In this document: piece by piece, positions 1-7,992 of the stretch | How positions within the stretch are numbered: the first letter of the stretch is position 1 | Layout of the letters: the number at the start of each line of letters is the position of its first letter | The notes under the pieces: generated by a model | The model's input: only the letters and a program-made list of their open reading frames with translations | The model's database searches: none | Told to the model about the DNA's origin: nothing | Made by a program: the position numbers and the translations under genes | Assembly: GCF_900107275.1 (NCBI RefSeq) | Contig: NZ_FNPI01000015.1 | Coordinates: 62,001-126,000, forward strand | Length of the DNA stretch: 64,000 bases | DNA from: Evansella caseinilytica | GTDB lineage: Bacteria; Bacillota; Bacilli; Bacillales; Salisediminibacteriaceae | Direction: 5' to 3'

Positions 1-43
1 TGCCGCAAAAGATCATTTTTTATCTTTTGAGGCACTTTTTTTG
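1..43 (+). terminator. Rho-independent terminator at left edge
   Basis: TGCCGCAAAAGAT pairs with ATCTTTTGAGGCA around a T-rich loop (one mismatch), and a run of seven T follows. It probably ends a rightward gene that lies left of the window. Confidence 0.6.
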
Positions 44-101
44 TGGGTGATCATTGTTCCATTTATGTTGCGGAGATCCCGCTAATAACTGCGTTTATTC
101 A

Positions 102-286
102 TGTTTGTTCAAAAAGAAAACGTAAACAAACACGATGCAATAAGTGAAGCTTATGCAGCTTTTTCAAGCTGTCCAGGAGGGAACCGAGTCCGAGTGACGA
201 TACTTAGTCGTTGCTCACAGGAGGTGAAGTAGCAGGTAGATGGAATGGGGTTCAACGCGTGGAACGACTGCTTTTTGAATAAGTTC
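102..286. repeat. Family A repeat, divergent copy (A1)
   Basis: It starts TGTTTGTTCAAAAAG, continues with AACACGATGCAATAAGTGAAGC and ends GGAACGACTGCTTTTTGAA. It has the same head, core and tail as the copies at 6184, 14857, 31743, 35383 and 35748, but is more diverged. Boundaries are approximate. Confidence 0.5.
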
Positions 287-465
287 TATTAGAAATAATC
301 ATGAGAGTATGGAAGCGTTTTTCCGAATAGGGCACAATCAGCGGAATCATTTCTCTCCCCTAATGTGAGATTCTGTTCAAATATTTAAGCTGGTGCAGTG
401 CGGTCTGATCCATTTTGCATGAGGGAAGTTGCCATCGGGATAGAGGAAAGGCTATCCCCTAGGAA

Positions 466-657
466 TTACAATGCGATAGTAATAAAATAAGCAAGAAAGC
501 TGATGATATAAGCGGAAAAAGTACCGAGCATCACTTTTACCGGCTTTCTCGTGATTTGAAATGCTTCTCTTATTCCATGATTCAAGACAATCCAGATAAA
601 CGTGGAAAAGGTAATACCTAAATTGAATATAGCTAGTATGAAAAATACTTGTTTCAT
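466..657 (-). CDS. Small two-helix membrane protein
   Basis: This encodes 63 residues with two hydrophobic segments (about residues 3-25 and 40-62) separated by a short basic, presumably cytoplasmic loop. A good ribosome binding site (GGGAGG, 6 bases before the ATG) supports the start. I do not recognise the family. It stands alone on the minus strand, with a family A repeat on its downstream side. It could be a small unknown protein of the DUF type. Coding status rests on the ribosome binding site and the clean hydrophobic pattern. Confidence 0.5.
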   Translation of the reverse strand: MKQVFFILAIFNLGITFSTFIWIVLNHGIREAFQITRKPVKVMLGTFSAYIISFLAYFITIAL

Positions 658-1024
658 ATAATACCTCCCATGTACTTTATAACAAACATTATATCGTTTG
701 AAGCTTAAAAAATAGCAGCGTTGTGTTTAAATTTTGTTTAAAATGAATATGTATTCTGGGCAGTTGTTCAAAGATCTTGATGACATAACCATTGGACTGA
801 GGTATTTGTTCATATTGTAATTTGGGGTGAGGGCATCACAAGGAGCGATAGTTGTTATCTTTTATAATAAGATGAATATAATGGTAATTATTTGTGAACA
901 AAAAAAGAGCATCCCAAAGCTTTGTTGGTGACACCCTTCGTTGAAAAAACGCAGCTTCATTGGAGCCAGCTAATGAACATTCTTTGCTGAAGGCATTTTG
1001 CTAAAACCACTTCAGTTTATTCTG
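658..1024. other. Intergenic, no gene seen
   Basis: This is AT-rich DNA with no supported ORF. The part near 900-990 (AAAGAGCATCCC...) is GC-richer and looks like a decayed intergenic repeat, but I cannot tie it to families A, B or C. Confidence 0.4.
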
Positions 1025-2251
1025 TTAACTTAAGCGATATTCCAAGATAGAGTAATAAAGATTGGCTATTTTATACCAGGTTCGGAAATCCACCATGCCA
1101 TTTTGCGGGATGGTAAAAATTTTTTGAAACGCTTCAACAGCTTTGGACGTTTTCCCACCGAAAGTACCGTCGACCTCCAATTTGGGGATTTCCGTGTATT
1201 TTTTTGCTATTTCATTTAAAAATACTTGTATTTCTCGGACGTCTGCACCCCTTGAGCCGTCTTTCAATATTTGTTCTGGTGGACGAGCGGGGCGTCCCTG
1301 AAAAATAACGCCTGGTGTAGATGTGGTTTCTATCGGCTTATAGCACGGCTCATAAAAATGCTTGAGAATGTCCAGGTGTTTATATCCTTTCAGCGCAAGT
1401 TGCTGGCTTTTATTCTGTCCGAACAGGCAAGGTTTTTGAGGATTGGCGCGGTATTCTGTATGAAACGGCTGCTTTAATTCAGGGTTTGGGTGTTTGACAT
1501 ATTGATTAAATATCGTATCGACGACTTCGATGATTTCTTTGTATGTCGTTTGCTTCGGATCGTATTTTTGATCGAATTGGATCAGGCACGTAATGTCAAA
1601 CCCTTCATAGAATCGTGTATATAATTTATTTAGTGCATAAGAAATGATACAAAGAATGTTAGCCGTTAATGCTTCTTTGTGCCAGTTGGAGTAAATTTCG
1701 GCGGATGCAACTTTTGTAATGTAATCTGTGAATTTGACTTTATGCTTAGGGGCAGAGCGGTCTTTTGGCGCTCCGCAGTGGACAATGAGATATTCCGGTA
1801 TCAAAAGGCCGATCGGCGGGCCATCCGGTCGGGATGGCGGCTCGGGATCAGGTATTGTCAACGGATTGATATCAGGCTTTACTGGATCTGGTCTGTCTAA
1901 TTGATGCGGTGAAATCGTGTATTCTTTTGGCTGCGGCGGATTGGTTTGTCTGACCGGTGTCAATTGTATTTCCTGGATAGCAGAAGTGTTTGGAAAAACT
2001 TGAATGCCATGGATTTTCACTGCCTCGTAACCAGTGGCAGAAACAGCTGCGGAATAAGTCGAATAAGGCTCGTCAGCAGGTAATGCAACCGATTGTGTTT
2101 GGCCAGATTCATTTGTTTGCAGTGTAATTTCCTGAGTATTCCCGGTGATGACCACCGTGGCACCGACAACAGGTTTAACTTTGTCCCCTTCAAACACAAA
2201 CACCATTAAATTACCGGTAGCCTGCCGCATAGATGGATGAAGGTAATTCAT
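1025..2251 (-). CDS. SpoIID-domain protein with C-terminal peptidoglycan-binding domain
   Basis: The product has 408 residues. Residues about 13-95 resemble a carboxypeptidase-regulatory or beta-sandwich repeat (VGATVVITGN, then SGQTQSVALP). A Pro/Asp-rich linker (about 100-145) follows. The middle (about 165-240) matches a SpoIID/LytB-like fold: KFTDYITKVASAEI, then NWHKEALTANI and a SYALNKLYTRFYE stretch. The C-terminus (about 335-400) is a PG_binding_1 domain (GSRGADVREIQVFLN, VDGTFGGKT, AVEAFQK). Known SpoIID proteins are membrane-anchored lytic transglycosylases acting during engulfment. This one has no signal peptide or membrane segment, so it is more likely a spore or cortex-associated relative. 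The ribosome binding site AAGGAAGTG supports the start. It is followed on the same strand by nothing obvious and is preceded by the Tyr-rich gene. Confidence 0.75.
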   Translation of the reverse strand: MNYLHPSMRQATGNLMVFVFEGDKVKPVVGATVVITGNTQEITLQTNESGQTQSVALPADEPYSTYSAAVSATGYEAVKIHGIQVFPNTSAIQEIQLTPVRQTNPPQPKEYTISPHQLDRPDPVKPDINPLTIPDPEPPSRPDGPPIGLLIPEYLIVHCGAPKDRSAPKHKVKFTDYITKVASAEIYSNWHKEALTANILCIISYALNKLYTRFYEGFDITCLIQFDQKYDPKQTTYKEIIEVVDTIFNQYVKHPNPELKQPFHTEYRANPQKPCLFGQNKSQQLALKGYKHLDILKHFYEPCYKPIETTSTPGVIFQGRPARPPEQILKDGSRGADVREIQVFLNEIAKKYTEIPKLEVDGTFGGKTSKAVEAFQKIFTIPQNGMVDFRTWYKIANLYYSILEYRLS

Positions 2252-2293
2252 TCGCTTTCACTTCCTTGGAGTAAAAAATGTCTAGGTTATTAT

Positions 2294-2662
2294 TCAAAGC
2301 TGGTTAGCAGGTACGTCTTTGATCGTTTCGTTTTCGATACTGTCTCCTTTTGGTACCGGGGCTACGATGGTAACCAATTCTTCCCCAGTGGCAGTAACAG
2401 TCACATTATGGATGAAAATTCGTGTATTAGCCGGAATGGTGTAACCGGTAGGAAGCGTTACTGGCTTTGGCGTAGTGTAATACTGTCCGATTTTTTCCGA
2501 GAATTGCGGCGCTCTTGTATACTCATTTTCATGATCTTCCCGATAAATTGGATGCTGTTGATAAAAAGTGTGTGGATAGTGCGCTGGGTAGGTGACTGGA
2601 TACTGATAAACATAATTTGGATATCCGTATAGATAAGGATAAGGGTAAGGGTATTGATACAT
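2294..2662 (-). CDS. Tyr/Pro-rich protein, possibly spore surface
   Basis: This encodes 122 residues. The start is placed at the ATG for MYQYPYPY, because AGAGGAG lies just before it; the upstream in-frame ATG would put that ribosome binding site inside the gene. The first 45 residues are extremely rich in Tyr and Pro. The C-terminal part (about 55-115) looks like a folded beta-rich domain (PVTLPTGYTIPANTRIFI, VTVTATGEELV). Tyr-rich N-termini of this type occur in Bacillus spore coat and crust proteins. The spore-surface role is an inference, strengthened only by the adjacent SpoIID-domain gene 42 bases downstream on the same strand, which could be cotranscribed. Confidence 0.6.
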   Translation of the reverse strand: MYQYPYPYPYLYGYPNYVYQYPVTYPAHYPHTFYQQHPIYREDHENEYTRAPQFSEKIGQYYTTPKPVTLPTGYTIPANTRIFIHNVTVTATGEELVTIVAPVPKGDSIENETIKDVPANQL

Positions 2663-2977
2663 AACGATTTCTCCTCTTTTCATTGTAAAAATTCTTGTTA
2701 CATATACCTATATATTCAAAAAAACGGTTCTGGGTGTGGGCTTTGAAAAAAATGAAGGAAAGTCAAGTCAGTGATAGCAGGGATTGGCGGAATTTTTTCA
2801 GATGTCTTTTCGTTTGTGGAAGAAATTGCAGTGAATGGAGACGAGAGGAGGAGAGCATCCAGTCATGACAATTCAGGGGTGTTCCGCTCCTGCACTTGAA
2901 ACGTTCGGAATACGCATCCCCTTAGTAATTAGTTAATTAGAACCAGAAAAAATGTAGCGGGATACATCATAAGAAAG
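2663..2977. other. Promoter-side intergenic region
   Basis: It lies upstream of the Tyr-rich gene. AT-rich stretches that could hold a leftward promoter lie near 2690-2730. I see no coding ORF and no other recognisable element before the repeat at 2978. Confidence 0.35.
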
Positions 2978-3220
2978 AGGGTGTCTCAAAAGGGTGGTTT
3001 TTCCTTTTTGAGACACCCCGAAGCAATGAGCAAAGCCGCTGCATCTTTTCAAAAGCCCGATAGGAGTGGTTTGTTAGCGACGAGCAAAGCTACGATGCCT
3101 TTCCCATCGAGTTGTCTCGACGGATAGTCATCTTAGGTGTGCTTGCAAAGGAAGAGACAAGCACGGAGCCATTGCCCTGACAAATTTTTAAAAATAGTTT
3201 TGGCTTTTGACACAGCCCCT
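2978..3220 (+). repeat. Family B repeat (B1), full length
   Basis: It begins AGGGTGTCTCAAAAGG with a hairpin partner CCTTTTTGAGACACCC. The core contains AGCCCGATAGGAGTGG, CATCGAGTTGTCTCGACGG and GGAAGAGACAAGCACGG, and the end is GGCTTTTGACACAGCCCCT. The outer ends form imperfect terminal inverted repeats. About 243 bp, non-coding. An inverted copy is at 7313 and a third copy at 31409. Confidence 0.8.
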
Positions 3221-3299
3221 ATCCCTTGGCGTGCTTACATTGAACATGTTGATTCAAAACGCAAAGATTTTCTGAGTTGAATCGACAAAAACAATGCTG

Positions 3300-3671
3300 T
3301 TACTGAAAATGACCAGCGGTTTTTCCGGAAGCCGCTTTGTTACCAGCAGTTCTGAAACGCCGCTGCAGATCAAGGGCGAGAATCTCCTGTAGATCGTCGC
3401 AAAGCAGGATAAAAAAGTTAATATTGTCCAAGTCTGCTGTGTCTTTTAATCTGTGAACAGCAATGCCGAAGCTGCTATATTCCAACGGATTTCTAACGAG
3501 ATCGCCACCTGTAATCGTCAATGCGTGAAACTCATCGTGGGCATCTTCCGGATAAAAGCGTTGAAACGGAACATCTACCCGGTAATACGGACAGTTCTCT
3601 TTTGTGCGGGCCTTTAAAATTAACCACTTTGGCTGCAGTTCACCGTCAGTCTCTTCGTAATAAACCCACAT
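3300..3671 (-). CDS. Unknown protein downstream of ImmA-like gene
   Basis: The product is 123 residues with no recognised domain: a mixed alpha/beta composition with WVYYEETDGELQPKWLILKA at the N-terminus, a middle rich in Asp/Leu (LLCDDLQEILALDL) and a basic end. It overlaps the end of the ImmA-like gene by 26 bases, and GGAGG lies just before its ATG inside that gene, so the two are translationally coupled. Context suggests a partner in the repressor/protease module of the phage-tail locus. The function is unknown. Confidence 0.65.
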   Translation of the reverse strand: MWVYYEETDGELQPKWLILKARTKENCPYYRVDVPFQRFYPEDAHDEFHALTITGGDLVRNPLEYSSFGIAVHRLKDTADLDNINFFILLCDDLQEILALDLQRRFRTAGNKAASGKTAGHFQ

Positions 3672-4266
3672 AATTTACGACCTCCTCGTTTACCTGTGAT
3701 TTTAATTGATTCATGATCCGCCGTGTTTCTGCCGTCCACTTTTCAGGATCATAACTCTGTCGTTTACTGTTGGCGGTTTCCTCCGCATTTTTGTAGCGGA
3801 AATAATTGCTTCGCCGGATATACAGGCGTTTCAACTGCTCCATTCGTGCACTGACAAAGTTCTCCGGCAACTCAAAGCTATCAGCTAAATGTTTTGTTGT
3901 CGTTCCGGTTTGAACAAAGGATTCCAGTATATGTAAAGGCATCGCCGCGTAAAGAGAAAATCTTTCCGCCTGATCCTCCTGTAATTTTATGAATGAGGAC
4001 GACATTGCTTCCTGGTCTCCGAAATGTTTCAATACGTGGCCCAGTTCATGAAAAAATTCTACCCTCTGTTGCGCTAATGGCAACATATTATTGATATAGA
4101 TGATGCCAAAATCCGTTTCGTAAATGCTGTTGCTTCTGAATTGATGGTAAACTAGACCGATTTGAAAAGCATCGGCAACATGCTTCATTGCCAAGTCTTT
4201 TACACTTGTCAGCTGTCTTTTTTTGTATTCCTTTACTACCCAGGATTCTGTTAGCGTGTTGTACAT
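3646..4266 (-). CDS. ImmA/IrrE-family metallopeptidase
   Basis: This encodes 206 residues. The zinc site HELGH is at about residues 70-74 (RVEFFHELGHVLKHFGDQEA), followed by a conserved acidic helix with QEDQAERFSLYAAMPL. These are hallmarks of the ImmA/IrrE (DUF955) family. ImmA in ICEBs1 and prophages cleaves the cognate XRE repressor after DNA damage or another signal and so induces the element. AGGAGG precedes the ATG. It lies downstream of the XRE gene on the same strand (about 260-base gap) and overlaps the next gene. By inference it is the derepressing protease of the phage-tail locus. Confidence 0.85.
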   Translation of the reverse strand: MYNTLTESWVVKEYKKRQLTSVKDLAMKHVADAFQIGLVYHQFRSNSIYETDFGIIYINNMLPLAQQRVEFFHELGHVLKHFGDQEAMSSSFIKLQEDQAERFSLYAAMPLHILESFVQTGTTTKHLADSFELPENFVSARMEQLKRLYIRRSNYFRYKNAEETANSKRQSYDPEKWTAETRRIMNQLKSQVNEEVVNYVGLLRRD

Positions 4267-4525
4267 AAATATCCTCCTATTAAATGAGAATGTATGTTCT
4301 TCTTTGGTTCATTAAGAAAAGACCTGAAGCGAACGAGGCACAGCAGCAGCGCCAGGCATGAGGCGTACATCGAGTAAAGTTGAAAGAGCCAGCCGCTGTT
4401 CTTGTCCCACTCCGGTGTTTTCCCCATGGTATCGGTGTATAACCGTTTGCGTCTTCTTTTCTTTGTTTTGCAAATATCAAAAGGAACGTATGTTCTGTTT
4501 CTTTTTAAAAAAAAGAGAAGCTTCG
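4267..4525. other. Gap between XRE and ImmA genes
   Basis: No supported gene. The ORFs here have unusual composition and no ribosome binding site. In ICEBs1 and most prophages immR and immA are adjacent, so this 259-base gap may be the scar of an insertion or deletion. Confidence 0.35.
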
Positions 4526-4882
4526 CTAAGTGTTTCTCTTTTGATTTTCTAAGAATTGCTTTTTCAGTTCTCTATATTGTGCCAGTTGCTTGTCAAGGTA
4601 TTCCCGCTCATCTTCTGTAATGTCTTCCGGTCCACCGTAAAACGATCTGCTGATTTCTTCTCTTTCGGCATCGGGCTTGTCCGTCCTCCCCAAAAGGTAT
4701 TCACTGGAAACTTGAAAGAAATCGCATATTAAGTTGATTTCGCTGTCGGTAAGAGCACGATCCCCTGACTCAATTCTGCTGATGACACTGTAATTAATAC
4801 CAATTCGTTTCTCTAAATCCCTGAGCGTTAAATTGTGCTTCTTCCGCAGCTCTTTCAATTTATTTTTCGGAGTTTGTTTCAT
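4526..4882 (-). CDS. XRE-family repressor (ImmR/CI-like)
   Basis: The product is 118 residues, with the start set at the ATG for MKQTPKNK (an upstream TTG in frame is less likely). Residues about 7-62 form an HTH_XRE domain (LKELRKKHNLTLRDLEKRIG, then VISRIESGDRALTDSE). Residues 55-70 (FFQVSSEYLLGRTDKPD) give the usual linker into a charged C-terminal region that may oligomerise. It is divergent from the tail operon across a 430-base intergenic region that contains two copies of AGCAACAAWT (4904 and 4961), which are candidate operators, and a strong rightward promoter. It is probably the master repressor of the locus and the substrate of the ImmA-like protease. Confidence 0.85.
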   Translation of the reverse strand: MKQTPKNKLKELRKKHNLTLRDLEKRIGINYSVISRIESGDRALTDSEINLICDFFQVSSEYLLGRTDKPDAEREEISRSFYGGPEDITEDEREYLDKQLAQYRELKKQFLENQKRNT

Positions 4883-4973
4883 GAGAACACCACTTTTCCA
4901 TATTAGCAACAATTAAATCATACCATGTTTCCGGACAAGAAAAAATATTTTTGTTAATAAAGCAACAAATAGA

Positions 4974-5002
4974 TTGACTTTGCTATTTTGACAAATTATA
5001 CT
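4974..5002 (+). promoter_or_regulatory. Strong sigma-A promoter for the rightward phage-tail regulators
   Basis: TTGACT, a 17-base spacer, then TATACT. It sits 12 bases after an AGCAACAAAT motif (4961) that also occurs at 4904, so the XRE repressor could act here. The first rightward gene starts about 310 bases downstream. Confidence 0.6.
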
Positions 5003-5310
5003 GTACTTAAGCTAATGCCACGATAGAGCGAGAAGGAGTTAACGCTGGATTTTTTGCTGATAAGTTAGGGACTACAAAAATAATACACACTGTTTGGAGA
5101 CATGGTCTATAGGAGGAAGATAAGCGCATTTTCAAAAGCGGGAAAAAGATCAGACAAAAATTTTTTGCTTAAATTGTTGCTGAAATAGCAAACGAAAGCT
5201 GTTTTAAGGAAATGTCTTAAAAGCATAGACGTAGCGCGGTAGTTCCATGTGTGGTGTTCGCTTAAAAAAGCTAAAGAAATTCCATCCAATGTTATGTACA
5301 GAGAGGATTG

Positions 5311-5685
5311 ATGATGATGGGTAAGAGCATGTATGACAAAGAAGCAAAAGACCGGCAGTATTCTACGCGTTATCATACGCTTGGCACCTCATCAGGCGTA
5401 CGTCGACTCTTGCGCGATTACCATACGTTAAAAGAGCGAAGATATAAAGGGGATTACGTCGCTTGTGATATTTTAACAGATTTGGAAACGGCTATTTCTC
5501 TTGCGCGTTTAACAACAAGACAAAGCGAAACCTTAGGGCTCATCTATTTCAAGGACTTCACTCAGAAAAAAGCGGCGGAACGGCTGGGTCTACGGCAAGA
5601 CACAATAAGCAGGCATGAAAAAGCGGCGATTCAAAAGGTTGGAGCGGTCTATCAATTTTGGACAGATGTTAGCGAAGGATATTAA
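5311..5685 (+). CDS. Phage sigma-70 region 4-like late-gene regulator
   Basis: The product is about 124 residues, depending on which ATG of the ATGATGATG run is used; AGAGAGGA lies just upstream. Residues about 70-115 form a sigma-region-4-like helix-turn-helix (LTTRQSETLGLIYFKDFTQ, KKAAERLGLRQDTISRHEK). No regions 1-3 are present. Proteins of this kind (Xpf/ArpU-like) switch on late operons in Bacillus prophages such as PBSX. It lies between the repressor module and the structural genes, as expected for the activator of tail expression. Confidence 0.75.
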   Translation: MMMGKSMYDKEAKDRQYSTRYHTLGTSSGVRRLLRDYHTLKERRYKGDYVACDILTDLETAISLARLTTRQSETLGLIYFKDFTQKKAAERLGLRQDTISRHEKAAIQKVGAVYQFWTDVSEGY

Positions 5686-5703
5686 CTCATTGGAGGGTGG
5701 AAG

Positions 5704-6168
5704 ATGACAAATGCAGAACTGAAAGCAAAAATAGATAATTTATGGAAAGAAACAAAAGCAGGAAAGTTGCCGCGTGATCGCCGATTAAAAGCAATTGAAG
5801 GGCTGACAGAAACATATTTTCAGACGTCGGGTCGGATGCCGGATGGAGGAGCGCTTGTTCGTTTAACTACGCTTTGTCTTTATGAGGAAATTACTAACCC
5901 GCATCCAGATAAAATGACGCGAGAAGAGTATCCGATTATGAGCGATAACCAGTATCGGCGAAAAACGGAAGGGAGACATGTTGGGCGTGTCGGCTTAACC
6001 GGTAAATTGAAGCCATTAACCCGGGAAGTCCCGCTGTCTCTCGCGGCTAACATTGCAACGGACGGAAGGGAATATGGTTATCCCTCTCGGCGCGAAATAG
6101 ATGTGCAGGAAGCAATTGACATGGAGTTTTATCCCCACTTGACTCGAAAAAATGCAGAGATTAGCTGA
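5704..6168 (+). CDS. Unknown phage-associated protein
   Basis: This encodes 154 residues starting 18 bases after the sigma-like gene, with GGAGGGTGG before its ATG. The N-terminal 40 residues are helical and charged. The remainder contains YPIMSDNQYRRKTEGRHVGR and an Arg/Glu-rich C-terminus. I see no catalytic motif or membrane segment. Position suggests a regulatory or accessory protein coupled to the late-gene regulator. Confidence 0.65.
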   Translation: MTNAELKAKIDNLWKETKAGKLPRDRRLKAIEGLTETYFQTSGRMPDGGALVRLTTLCLYEEITNPHPDKMTREEYPIMSDNQYRRKTEGRHVGRVGLTGKLKPLTREVPLSLAANIATDGREYGYPSRREIDVQEAIDMEFYPHLTRKNAEIS

Positions 6169-6183
6169 TCATCAATCTTTGAG

Positions 6184-6327
6184 TGTTTGTTTAAAAAGTT
6201 CGCTTTTTATCTTTTTGAACAAGCACGATGCAATGAGTGAAGCCGATGCATTCTTTTAAAGTTAGCTATGAGTGGTTTTCTCGTAGATGGCGCATTGAGC
6301 GAAACCATTGCCTTTTTGAACACGCTC
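6184..6327 (+). repeat. Family A repeat (A2)
   Basis: Head TGTTTGTTTAAAAAG, internal hairpin partner CTTTTTGAACAAGCACG, core GATGCAATGAGTGAAGCCG, tail CCATTGCCTTTTTGAACACGCTC. About 144 bp, inserted in the phage-tail locus between the regulators and the tail-tube gene. Confidence 0.75.
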
Positions 6328-6758
6328 TTTAAGAAAAAAAGTAAAAATTTTTTTGTGAAACTATCCATCTTTTCAGCAAGTAGTTATCTAACCTCTTATG
6401 AAGGAGAGACGAAGCCACTTACTCCCTGATCTCATCGTTTTTCTACCATCTAAGAAGCAATCATTAAATAAACAGTTAGTTTTCACGATTAAGAACATAT
6501 TTGCTTTTCAGCGTAGACAATCGGCAGAATTTCATGACATTCTGATGGTCGTTCAAATGGACGGCTTTTTACTTTGCGCTAAAAGGGGGGAATGAACAGT
6601 AGGGGAGCAACTTAGATGTCTGCGAAAAACGGAGGTCAGGCGCAAGGGTCTGGATCTTTCTGAAAAAAACAATGCAGTCGGAAATCGATAACCGACTATA
6701 AGTTCCGCTAATCATTAAGCGGAACCACATTATACAAAAATCTAAGGAGGAATTATTT
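6328..6758 (+). other. Gap where head genes would be expected
   Basis: There is no convincing gene here. A 65-codon ORF at 6398-6595 has a weak start and no known similarity. TTCCGCTAATCATTAAGCGGAA (6703-6724) forms a hairpin just before the tail-tube gene. In an intact siphovirus the terminase, portal, capsid and connector genes would lie here, so this may be a deletion scar. Confidence 0.4.
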
Positions 6759-7202
6759 ATGGCAATGGAATACAAAGGTGATGAGGTACTATTTGCAGTC
6801 GCAATATCAGACGAGAATGGGGAAACGTTGGTTCGACCATTTAACCAAACAGGTGGATCAACAAATATCTCTGCAGAAAGCATTGATTTAACGACGAAGG
6901 ATAAAACGGGATCTGATTACGGCAGCGTTTCGCAAGAAGTGTCCTTAGAAGGGATTGTTACGGAAGGGGATCCATTTGTGAGTCACATTAAAAAGGCGAT
7001 TCGCAATAAGGAGTTCGTGAAAATTTACGAGATTGACACGCGCACGAAAGAAGCGGAGCATGGCATGTACATGGTTTCTTCTTTTGAACGCACGTACAGC
7101 AACGGAGAGTTCGCGACCTACTCTTTAAGCGGGACGTTAAGCGGTGAAGTCACTGAAGAAGCATTGGTGGAAATCCCTGAGGGGGCTCCAGCGGCTGAGT
7201 GA
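6759..7202 (+). CDS. Phage major tail (tube) protein, TP901-1 type
   Basis: The product is 147 residues with AAGGAGG before the ATG. The pattern matches the TP901-1-type major tail protein family: an opening YKGDEVLFAVAI, the ISAESIDLTTKDKTGSDYGS stretch typical of Gram-positive siphovirus tube proteins, the QEVSLEGIVTEGDP segment and an acidic Ala/Glu-rich tail. It would polymerise into the non-contractile tail tube around the tape measure. The downstream tail genes fit, but a family B repeat and a stem-loop separate it from the chaperone gene. Confidence 0.85.
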   Translation: MAMEYKGDEVLFAVAISDENGETLVRPFNQTGGSTNISAESIDLTTKDKTGSDYGSVSQEVSLEGIVTEGDPFVSHIKKAIRNKEFVKIYEIDTRTKEAEHGMYMVSSFERTYSNGEFATYSLSGTLSGEVTEEALVEIPEGAPAAE

Positions 7203-7238
7203 ACTCCCTAATCAGCTCGAAGTACTAGGAGAGCCGGA

Positions 7239-7288
7239 GTTGTTGCCGGTTTAGCCTGGTGATGGAGTGTGTGGGCGAGGGCAACAAC
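7239..7288 (+). other. Stem-loop after tail-tube gene
   Basis: GTTGTTGCC pairs perfectly with GGCAACAAC across a 32-base loop. No T-run follows. It could stabilise or attenuate the transcript so that the tail-tube gene is expressed above its neighbours. Confidence 0.4.
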
Positions 7289-7312
7289 GTCTACGTCTAA
7301 TAACAGCGGGAT

Positions 7313-7565
7313 AGGGGCTGTGTCAAACCCAAAACGATTGAAAAACATAACAGGGCAATGGCACCGTGCTTGTCTCTTTCTCTGCAAGCACAGCTTCGAT
7401 GACTATCCGTCGAGACAACTCGATGGGAAAGGTATCGTAGCTTTGCTCCGCTGCACGCTCGATAGGAAAAAACCACGCCTATCGGGCTTTTGAAAAGATG
7501 CAGCGGCTTTGCTCATTGCTTCGGGGTTGTCTCAAAAGGGAAAAAAGACCCTTTTGAGACACCTC
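7313..7565 (-). repeat. Family B repeat, inverted copy (B2)
   Basis: It reads AGGGGCTGTGTCAAAC at the left and ends with the CTCAAAAGGG...CCCTTTTGAGACACC hairpin, i.e. the reverse orientation of B1. The core motifs (CGTCGAGACAACTCGATGGG, CTATCGGGCTTTTGAAAAG) are conserved. It splits the tail-tube gene from the tail-chaperone gene. Confidence 0.8.
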
Positions 7566-7603
7566 CTTTAATTACTGAATATAACCGAGAGGATGATGGA
7601 CAG

Positions 7604-7969
7604 ATGGCGACATTTGAAATCCAAGGAAAAGAGTACGAGCTTAAGTTAAATTTTGAAAGTGTGAAGTACTTAAACAAAGTGGTAGAGGGCGGTTCTTTAG
7701 GCTTGATCGGAAAAGCGATGATGGGAGACATCGAGGTTTTCTCACACATTGTCCATGCTGGGCTATTTCACCAGGGGAAGCATTTTTCCTTTAAGGAAGT
7801 AGAGGCAGAAATTGAACAGGCGATCGCCAACGAAGCGTTGGATGGCCAGGACGTGTTCGCCATCTGCAACGAGGTCGTGACCGAAAGTTTTTTCTACAAA
7901 AAGCAAGTGAGCAAGCTTCTGGCAGACAATCCAGAAGCGTTCGAGGCTCTCAAGAAGCTGAAATCTTAA
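7604..7969 (+). CDS. Tail assembly chaperone (gpG-like)
   Basis: The product is 121 residues. The start is the ATG for MATFEIQGKEYELKLNFE; GAGAGGATG precedes it, and the longer upstream reading frame runs through the family B repeat and is not real. This size, the MATFEI...YELKLNF opening and the place between tube and tape-measure genes match the first tail assembly chaperone of siphoviruses (lambda gpG equivalent), which coats the tape measure during tail assembly. A frameshift into the next ORF is likely. Confidence 0.75.
   Translation: MATFEIQGKEYELKLNFESVKYLNKVVEGGSLGLIGKAMMGDIEVFSHIVHAGLFHQGKHFSFKEVEAEIEQAIANEALDGQDVFAICNEVVTESFFYKKQVSKLLADNPEAFEALKKLKS
7888..7894 (+). other. Candidate -1 frameshift heptamer T TTT TTC
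   Basis: In the gpG-like frame the codons are AGT TTT TTC TAC, giving the X XXY YYZ pattern. The -1 frame has no stop from here through 8319, where the second chaperone ORF ends. The openness also extends upstream of the heptamer, so it is weak support by itself. Confidence 0.4.
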
Positions 7970-7992
7970 GCGAATTAGGAGAAATAACGGAG

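Noticed and set aside
4280-4552. ORFs on both strands between the XRE and ImmA genes
   Set aside because: No ribosome binding sites, Cys/Ser/Arg-rich composition and mutual overlap; treated as non-coding.
5040-5111. Short open stretch reading VNAGFFADKLGTTKII
   Set aside because: It looks vaguely like a helix-turn-helix remnant but has no start codon and ends after ~26 codons.
6398-6595. 65-codon ORF before the tail-tube gene
   Set aside because: No recognised phage family and weak context for initiation; probably left-over sequence in a deletion scar.
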